Position numbers and translations under genes: made by a program. Positions 57,583 to 64,000 of a stretch of 64,000 nucleotides of DNA are shown in pieces (position 1 is the first letter of the stretch; every line of letters begins with the position of its first letter). The stretch is from Deinandra increscens subsp. villosa. Lineage: Eukaryota > Streptophyta > Magnoliopsida > Asterales > Asteraceae. The DNA lies in contig JBCNJP010000017.1 of the NCBI GenBank assembly GCA_039602395.1, forward strand, positions 91,524,182-91,588,181. Direction: 5' to 3'. The notes beneath the pieces were generated by a model. That model was not told the DNA's origin, searched no databases, and saw only the letters and a program-made list of their open reading frames with translations.

Positions 57583-59529
57583 CTACTTTTAGCTTTCGTG
57601 TGATATGTTCTTCAATTTGTACTGTCCACCCAAATAATGTGACTTTCATGAGTTTATCAGCACTCACTAATCAGAGCTGCAATGCTTAGATGTGGCTGCT
57701 GAGCCATATGATGGCCACCTCATATCTGTGCTACCACTATTAAAAAACCTTAATTCATATCCCACTGTAGTACCACCAAGTATTAAATGAAAATAAAGTG
57801 GACCTGAAAAGCCTAAATGCAATGTTACAAATCAGTAGATACACCATACAACCTGTACAAAAAGAAAATCAGTTAGCAGAATTATGGATATAAACAATTC
57901 ATACAAGTGACATAAATATACAAATGAGACCTTTAGATTGACTTTTGACTTTTCTGTAAACTTACATTTTTTTGAACATATAAGGCCTTACCAAAAAACC
58001 AAATTATAACTAAAAAAACTAACTTGGAGCCTTAAAAACCAAATTATATTTTTGTGACTAAAAGGTATTGTGGTGAAGGTAAATTGATGATTATGTTTCA
58101 ATTGTTAGCTTCCAAACTCTTAAAGGTACGTCGATCTCTTAGTTTTGGGTGCTGTTTAGGTTCGTATGTTTTAATTTTATGTCTGGAGTTACCTTCAGTT
58201 TTCTTGGTTTTTATTGTTTACAACCCTTCTTATGTGTATGTGCAGGGATTTCTACCTTTTTTGTTGTTAGCGGTTTCTCTTGGTTAGTATCCCGTTCTAA
58301 TTATGCTTCCATGTTCTAATAATGCTTCCATTATTTTTAGTAGCAAGATCACAAAGGTAACATTTTAAAACCTGTTGTTATTGAGTAAATAAGTCAGAGT
58401 AGATTTTTTTGGTCCTAAGACATGATTAGATTTTGATTATAGTTTCTTTGAGGGTTAAATTACCTTAAAAATCCAAGTTTTGTTTCGAGTTATTAGAGGG
58501 AACAAATTGGCCAAAATCTTCTCAAATACAAAAGGGTTATACGGACTGCGGAGGAACATTGTATATTTTGTTATTGATACCACAAAGCGGTTCAGTTCTT
58601 TTTAGCCTTAAGACTTTTAGTAACCATAATTGGCTTTGATTGTAACGTATGATACAAGCATATAGTTATGTTGTAATCATCTGTTATAACTTCTATTGTT
58701 CAAGTATATATATGATGTAGGTTTTCAAAATAAATTGGAAGCATGTGTGCAGCAGTTAATGCTAACATTTTATTATGTCAATTGATATATCAGTAACTGA
58801 TTCTGTTGATTTGTGTGACAGGGAGTTCACAATAATCCCCATTAGTAGCATGAAAAGGGGCCGAGATGGTGTTTTGAAGATGTCACAGATACATCTTAAA
58901 CATGTTCCCATTTCCATTTAAGCTAATTTTGTTCATTTGATCCATATACCCATTTAAAAGTAAATGGATCAAATGGCCACCTCTAATGATGATCAACATG
59001 GCTTTAGAAGTAATTGACTTTATATCCCAGTGGGTTTATTGGGAGAGCTGCAATCACCATAGCCCTTCAACAATTGAAAGGTTTTATTGGCACCATCATG
59101 TTCGAAGTGCGTTTTGTCTTTTAAACCAAGTAAGCCTATTATATTAATTCACTTTTCATGGCCATCGAACTTGATGCATGTATAACCAATTATATTTGAC
59201 CCTTAAACTTTGTTTCATTATGTTCTCTTTACAACTGCAGTTATACCTGTTGTTTCAACTATGTATCCTCACTGAATTTTTCATGGTGATTTGAAAATTC
59301 ATGTGGTAATGGCTCAGGTAAGGGATAAGACACTTAAATTTCTTTAAGAGAATGGGTGATGGTTATGTTATACATCATGATATTATGTCATCAACATTTA
59401 AGTATGCAATGCTTTGATGCATATTATTATCAGTTTAATTTGATATTATATGCATACACATTAACAATCACCAGTAACTGATAAATTACATGTCTTTATA
59501 ATTGTCATATTTTGAATCTTGTAAATCAG
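57583..59529. other. Unassigned, intron-like sequence with possible small exons
   Basis: T-rich pyrimidine tracts and GT/AG borders suggest intronic DNA. Possible exons: 58070-58125 (KLMIMFQLLASKLLK, then GTACGT) and one after GTGTGACAG near 58821. I recognise no family. Confidence 0.3.
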
Positions 59530-59606
59530 AACTTGAGCGAAGGGTTCATCTTGTTATAGATAAATTTGCTAAGCATGGTTTACAATCCTTTGCAGTGGCA
59601 TACCAG
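59530..59606 (+). pseudogene. Orphan exon of a plasma-membrane H+-ATPase
   Basis: Bounded by an AATCAG acceptor and a GTTTGG donor, it encodes LERRVHLVIDKFAKHGL and ends SFAVAYQ. This is the conserved stretch of the nucleotide-binding loop of P3A proton pumps (AHA family). Neither the preceding exon (GAPEQI region) nor the following one (VPE...PWQF region) is found within 1.5 kb on either side, nor after the retroelement at 63596-64000. It is therefore an isolated relic. Confidence 0.65.
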
Positions 59607-60097
59607 GTTTGGAAAAAAAAACTCAAATAAAAAAGATTCTTTATTTTCATACTGTTGTAACTTTTTTCTCTTAATTTGTATAGCATTTCCTGATTGGTAT
59701 TAGTAACGTCCAGTTGTATTGTTTGATTTATATTGTTTTTAGCATTTCGGTTGAGTATGTGATTATGTATCTTTCTTTTATGTGTTCTAAGTTTAAAAAT
59801 TATGTGATTATCTGCACATGATTGTGTTCTTCTCTTATATAGCAGGCAACGATACTCCTAAATAATTTTTACCAACCTGCAGAGAATGAATCATGTACTT
59901 ACACCTATCATCTTGGAATTAAAATTTCAAATCTGGACAATTCGGGTCTGTGCACAAGTATCACAAGGTATTGTTCACTATTTGACTTTTTAGTATATAG
60001 CACCTAAGAGAAAGTTGATTTTTAAAAGAAAGTTAAGATAGGATTGGTACAAAGGCCATATAAATGAAAGTGCTAACATCTCAACCTGAAGATAGAT
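59607..60097. other. Unassigned sequence left of the CRM-like element
   Basis: An exon-like stretch after ATAGCAG (59845-59968, NFYQPAENESCTYTYHLG) ends at a GTATTG donor. No family recognised. Confidence 0.3.
60093..60097. repeat. Target site duplication, left
   Basis: TAGAT, repeated at 63591-63595 directly after the second LTR. Confidence 0.85.
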
Positions 60098-60385
60098 TGA
60101 TGGCGATAACCTAGAACGACCCGAGTCCGAATAGGGAACCCGACGCAAGGCTGAAGTTTGTTTTTTTAATTTATTTTCAAATTAGTAAGTTTTATCTTTA
60201 TTTGACTTTTTTAGTTTGGTGTTATGGTTTGGGGAGTTTGTTAGCTAGTTTTAAGGATTGTTAGTATTTATCTTGTGGGGACTTTTCAAGAACGGCAGTT
60301 TTTGGGTTTTATGAAAAAGTTTGCAGCTTGGTTTTTCATTTGGAGCATTCTGTACTAATCCTGTTGCTATAAGAAAACTGCATCA
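60098..60385 (+). repeat. 5' LTR of the CRM-like element
   Basis: 288 bp; about five differences by eye from the 3' LTR. Confidence 0.9.
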
Positions 60386-60387
60386 GT

Positions 60388-60399
60388 TGGTATCAGAGC
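60388..60399 (+). other. Primer binding site, initiator-Met tRNA type
   Basis: TGGTATCAGAGC, two bases after the LTR. Confidence 0.9.
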
Positions 60400-60414
60400 A
60401 CAGTAGACGATTCA

Positions 60415-61569
60415 ATGGCAAGACCGGAGCCGGATTCTATTCGTTCTCTTCGTAGATTCGCCGACCGAGGCAACGAGGACCAACTACGGGATCCCCGGGA
60501 CATAGCGGAAATCAAGAGGTTGCAGCAACGAGTCCGGGACTTGGAGTTACAGCAGGAGGAACGCTATGAGGCAACAAAACCCGATTCGGCCATCTGGGAT
60601 GACGATGAAGGTTTGGAGGAAACCGAATCAGAATTCATCGTCTGGGACGATGTAGATGAGGAGGGGGACTCTATCTATCAAGAACCACGATACGATGAAG
60701 ACGGGATAACACCAGACGCGAGAGAGTGTTTGGCAATTCAGATTTTTCTTGGATGGATTACTTTTCTGCCGCCCGTTTACCCACTCGTGCGACCCGCGCA
60801 CCACGCACCAACCGCTCGAATCGTGTGGCCCGCACCAGCCGTGCAACCCGCGCAATCCACTCCTTTCGTGCCGCTAGCGCCAACCTTGGCATCAGCTTCC
60901 GACTTGAGTTCAATTGGGTTTCGACCGATAATGGGGGAGTTTAATTTTATACGGGATTTGTGGAATTCAATTAGGATGGAATTTAGTTTCGAATGCAATA
61001 TTCGTCGTGATTTATGGCATTTAATTAGGCGATTGGAATTGACTAAGGATGGGAGAAAACATAACAAAATCCCAAGCAGCATATCTCATTCCAATAATTT
61101 TGGACTCGATCTATTTGGAATGTGGGATTTGCTAAAGTTTTTTAAGAGGATAAAACTAATATTAATTGGCATATGGGAATTTAATTTACTCTTTTCCGAA
61201 TATGTTGGTTTAAGGGACAATTTTCAAGGGGAATTTTCTAGTTTGTTACAATGTGATAAAATTATTACTCGTGGCACTGTATTAGATAGAGGTGGTGTCC
61301 GCTTCAAAATTAGTGGTGATCTCTTTGATGTTCTCAAGACTCGAGGACGAGTCTTTTTCAAAGAGGAGGAGAAAGAATTGGGAGGACCCGACAACTCGAT
61401 AAACCCGGGACCCGCTAATCGGAAGGGTACTTACTTGAAGCCGACTAGGACAACTTATGAGGCTAAACGCCAATTGAACGAAAGACGCAAGATGGTTCCG
61501 TTTGATCCTGGTGGGTTTGAGGCAAAAGGCAAAACTCGAGGACGAGTTTTTTTAAGAGGTGGAGTATGA
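60415..61569 (+). CDS. Gag N-terminus fused to unrelated open sequence
   Basis: The first ~90 residues (MARPEPDSIRSLRRFADRG, then a heptad-like IAEIKRLQQRVRDLELQQ and an acidic WDDDE stretch) look like the N-terminus of a chromovirus Gag. From about residue 100 onward no gag core or zinc knuckle is found. The frame instead runs on without a stop through Trp/Ile-rich sequence (DLWNSIRMEFSFE) and two CTCGAGGACGAG segments. Those segments resemble, in another frame, integrase C-terminal ends of this family. The ORF is 384 codons. It may be a genuine chimeric protein or a fortuitous open frame over recombined pieces. Confidence 0.45.
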   Translation: MARPEPDSIRSLRRFADRGNEDQLRDPRDIAEIKRLQQRVRDLELQQEERYEATKPDSAIWDDDEGLEETESEFIVWDDVDEEGDSIYQEPRYDEDGITPDARECLAIQIFLGWITFLPPVYPLVRPAHHAPTARIVWPAPAVQPAQSTPFVPLAPTLASASDLSSIGFRPIMGEFNFIRDLWNSIRMEFSFECNIRRDLWHLIRRLELTKDGRKHNKIPSSISHSNNFGLDLFGMWDLLKFFKRIKLILIGIWEFNLLFSEYVGLRDNFQGEFSSLLQCDKIITRGTVLDRGGVRFKISGDLFDVLKTRGRVFFKEEEKELGGPDNSINPGPANRKGTYLKPTRTTYEAKRQLNERRKMVPFDPGGFEAKGKTRGRVFLRGGV

Positions 61570-61853
61570 TGGAGGTAGCCGAAATATGATTTTTATTATT
61601 TAATTATTTAATTTAGTTATATTTTATTTTAATTAGTTATCTTTTTAAATTTTAAATAAGTTAAGGATTGCGTTATTATCGTTTGAAAGTTTCATGTCTA
61701 TCTTGTAGATAGGAGCATTATTTAAGGATGATATTATTTTAGGGTTCATCAGTTTTGAGTTTTGAATAATATAGAAGAAAGAATTATTCGTTTCTTTGTT
61801 TCTCTGCTTGAATACTCGATATCCGGCTTGATTTGCGGTGTGAAACTGCATCA
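61567..61853 (+). repeat. Internal third LTR-like segment
   Basis: Begins TGATGGAGGTAGCC and ends GAAACTGCATCA, 287 bp, the same ends and length as the flanking LTRs but a different middle. It directly follows a CTCGAGGACGAG integrase-end relic, as a 3' LTR would. It is followed by GTTGTATTCGG, which resembles the GTTGGTATC that follows the true 5' LTR. Confidence 0.6.
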
Positions 61854-63339
61854 GTTGTATTCGGACCATCAAGCTCTTCGGTTCATTAATGGCCAACATA
61901 AGCTTAATCCTCGCCATGCTAAATGGGTCGAACACCTGCAAGAGTTTTCTTTTGTCATCCGACATAAAGCCGGTACTAGCAACACCGTTGCGGATGCCTT
62001 AAGCCGACGACGTAGCCTCCTTACCTCGCTACAGATCCAAGTTGAGGGATTTGATATTTTCCGTAGCCTTTACCCAGAAGACCCCGACTTTTCTCGTGTG
62101 TGGGAGAACACTCACACAACACCTACTAAGGGCTATTCGATCCAAGATGGATTTTTATTTCGGGGCAATCAATTGTGTGTGCCGAAATGCTCGTTACGGG
62201 ACTCCATTATATTAGAAAGCCATCAAGGGGGGTTGGCAGGACATTTTGGAAGGGATAAGACCCTTAAATTGGTACAGGAACGATTTTTTTGGCCTAAAAT
62301 GGGGAGCGATGTGGCACGGATAATCGACCGGTGTCGTACTTGTCATATTGCTAAAACCCACCATTCGAATGCGGGTCTCTATACCCCTCTCCCAGTTCCC
62401 GAAGGCCCATGGGAAGATGTTAGTCTTGACTTTGTTGTTGGCCTTCCCCGTACTCAACGACAGAAGGATTCAATCATGGTGGTGGTTGACCGATTTTCCA
62501 AGATGTCGCATTTTGTCCCATGTTCTAAAACTTATGACGCTAGTCAAGTTGCCCGACTATACTTTGCAGAAATTGTTAAGTTACACGGTGTACCTAAATC
62601 ATTAACATCTGATCGTGATGTTAAGTTCGTTGGGCATTTTTGGAGGACGCTTTGGAAACGATTGGGCTCTCGTCTTCATTTCAGTAGTGCACATCATCCT
62701 CAAAGTGACGGGCAAACCGAGGTTACAAACCGCAGCCTTGGGAATCTTCTTCGTAGCCTTGTTGGTAATAATCCCCGACAGTGGGATGTCGTGCTTCCTC
62801 AAGCTGAATTCGCGTATAATCGCTCAACACATCGTTCTACCAACATGAGTCCTTTTATGATTGTTTATGGAAGAAACCCCTTCACCCCGTTAGATCTCAC
62901 ACCATTGCCGGTTACCGAGCATTTTAGTGCCGAAGGGGAGGAGCGATCAGCCCAGATAAAGCTGATGCATAAACAGGTACGCGAACAAATCATGAAAAAT
63001 AATATCGTGTATCAAAGACGTGCTAATATGCATAAGAAGCGGGTAGTTTTCAACGAAGGTGACCTCGTGTGGATCCACCTTAGTAAAGACAGGTTTCCTG
63101 GAGGGCGTTTTGGCAAGCTTCATCCTCGTGCAGATGGTCCGTTCAAAGTTCTTAAGCGCATCAATGACAATGCTTATAAAATTGAATTGCCGGGTCACTA
63201 CAACGTCTCTGCCACATTCAATGTTACTGATCTCACCCTGTTCGTTCCAGAGGAAGATGACCCTTTTGACTCGAGGACGAGTCCTTTCGAAGAGGGAGAG
63301 AATGATGGCGATAACCTGGAACGACCCGAGTCCGAATAG
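61854..63339 (+). CDS. RNase H C-terminus and complete integrase of the CRM-like element
   Basis: No start of its own: the frame enters at LYSDHQALRFINGQHKL (end of RNase H, with ADALSRRR). Integrase follows with an intact zinc-binding HHCC (SHQGGLAGHFG, then CRTC), and catalytic neighbourhoods LDFVVGLP, TSDRDVKF and DGQTEVTN that supply D, D and E. A GPF/GPY module (ADGPFKVLKRI) follows. The last 12 codons lie inside the 3' LTR, as in CRM elements. A TTG-started frame from 61762 is open but that part belongs to the internal LTR. The integrase itself shows no lesion, although without RT the element could only move in trans. Confidence 0.85.
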
Positions 63340-63590
63340 GGAACCCGACGCAAGGCTGAAGTTTGTTTTTTTAATTTATTTTCAAATTAGTAAGTTTTAT
63401 CTTTATTTGACTTATTTAGTTTGGTGTTATCGTTTGGGGAGTTTGTTAGCTAGTTTTAAGGATTGTTAGTATTTATCTTGTGGGGACTTTTCAAGAACGG
63501 CAGTTTTTGGGTTTTATGAAAAAGTTTACAGCTTGGTTTTTCATTTGGAGCATTCTGTATTAATCCTGTTGCTATAAGAAAACTGCATCA
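63303..63590 (+). repeat. 3' LTR of the CRM-like element
   Basis: 288 bp, encodes the integrase C-terminal residues and stop (63337-63339) in its first 37 bases. Confidence 0.9.
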
Positions 63591-63595
63591 TAGAT
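63591..63595. repeat. Target site duplication, right
   Basis: TAGAT, matching 60093-60097. Confidence 0.85.
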
Positions 63596-64000
63596 GACAT
63601 TAAATCTTTTCATTTTGGAGATTACCAAGGTTGTTACAAAGTGCTTCCATTTATGAAACAATTTGTATTTTTTTATACTTCAGTTTTGTTCAAGGGAATA
63701 TAATTTTTGGTAAGCATGTCGTTATTTTCCTGATTCGGTATGTGTAAACACCAACACTGTTATATTAAAAAGCAATCATCAGACAGTGGTGGTAAGCTAT
63801 CACTTAGCCTTCCATCTCTTTGAACTTTTATTTTCTATTTCTATAGCCCTGATTTGTGGTTGCATGTTTCGGTTTCTTTGGTGAGATCATAATCTGGCAT
63901 TAGAATCTTCAGTGCTTAATAAGTGTTGTTCTTATTTGTCATTTGGTTTCCTGAATGGAAAATACTTGGTTTGCTTTGTTGTTTGCCAAATAATAGCTAC
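63596..64000. other. Unassigned sequence
   Basis: AT-rich, intron-like, continuing the sequence interrupted at 60097. Nothing recognised. Confidence 0.3.

Larger units (their letters stand above)
60098..63590 (+). mobile_element. Chimeric CRM-like Ty3/gypsy retrotransposon (3.5 kb)
   Basis: Identical-family 288-bp LTRs (TGATGGCG...CTGCATCA) at 60098-60385 and 63303-63590, an iMet-type primer site and a perfect TSD (TAGAT). Short LTRs with TGATG...CATCA ends, an integrase ORF running into the 3' LTR and a DSRTSPFEEGEND tail fit the CRM chromovirus clade. Protease, RT and most RNase H are missing. The interior is a mosaic including a third LTR-like segment (61567-61853). Confidence 0.8.

Overview
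The window looks like intergenic, repeat-dominated DNA from a eudicot plant. Introns are AT-rich with GT-AG borders. The one clear host gene is a plant-type arogenate/prephenate dehydratase with a chloroplast-transit-like N-terminus. Almost everything else is plant LTR retrotransposons (Ty3/gypsy Tat, CRM-like and non-autonomous elements; Ty1/copia gag), TIR elements/MITEs and a SINE remnant. The element types would suit Asteraceae, but that is a memory-based inference and not proven here. I see no prokaryotic gene, CRISPR array or intact virus, and no convincing new biochemical system.

Layout. 1-6540: decayed Ty3/gypsy Tat element (5' LTR end, PBS, gag-protease ORF, in-frame UAG, broken RT, RNase H, second RNase H, integrase). 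6540-10920: minus-strand Ty1/copia gag remnant with repeat-rich leader, iMet-type PBS and a 416-bp LTR. 10542-21552 and 22053-32437: two highly similar ~10-11 kb blocks separated by a 500-N gap. Each holds an 11-exon arogenate dehydratase gene on the minus strand, a nested MITE complex and an AT-rich spacer. 33064-39674: TIR elements, including a MITE nested in a palindrome-ended element and a Pack-MULE-like element carrying a nucleotide-rhamnose synthase fragment. 39970-40801: FAR1/FRS-like pseudogene cut by an LTR-like sequence. 43617-49772: young non-autonomous LTR retrotransposon with perfect TSD. 50391-56480: tandem repeats, SINE, nested TIR elements and LTR-like repeats. 56495-60097: promoter-like sequence, minisatellites and an orphan plasma-membrane H+-ATPase exon. 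60098-63590: chimeric CRM-like retrotransposon with a third, internal LTR and a perfect TSD.

Two conclusions matter most. First, the homology between the two dehydratase blocks starts at the first base right of the gap and stops at the last base left of it. That is the signature of two overlapping contigs (probably two haplotypes) that were not merged, so the apparent tandem gene pair may be one locus counted twice. Second, several mobile elements show informative rearrangements: a UAG in a CAR-YYA readthrough context between gag-pro and pol, a captured gene piece that keeps its apparent intron donor, and a recombinant retroelement that moved after it became chimeric.
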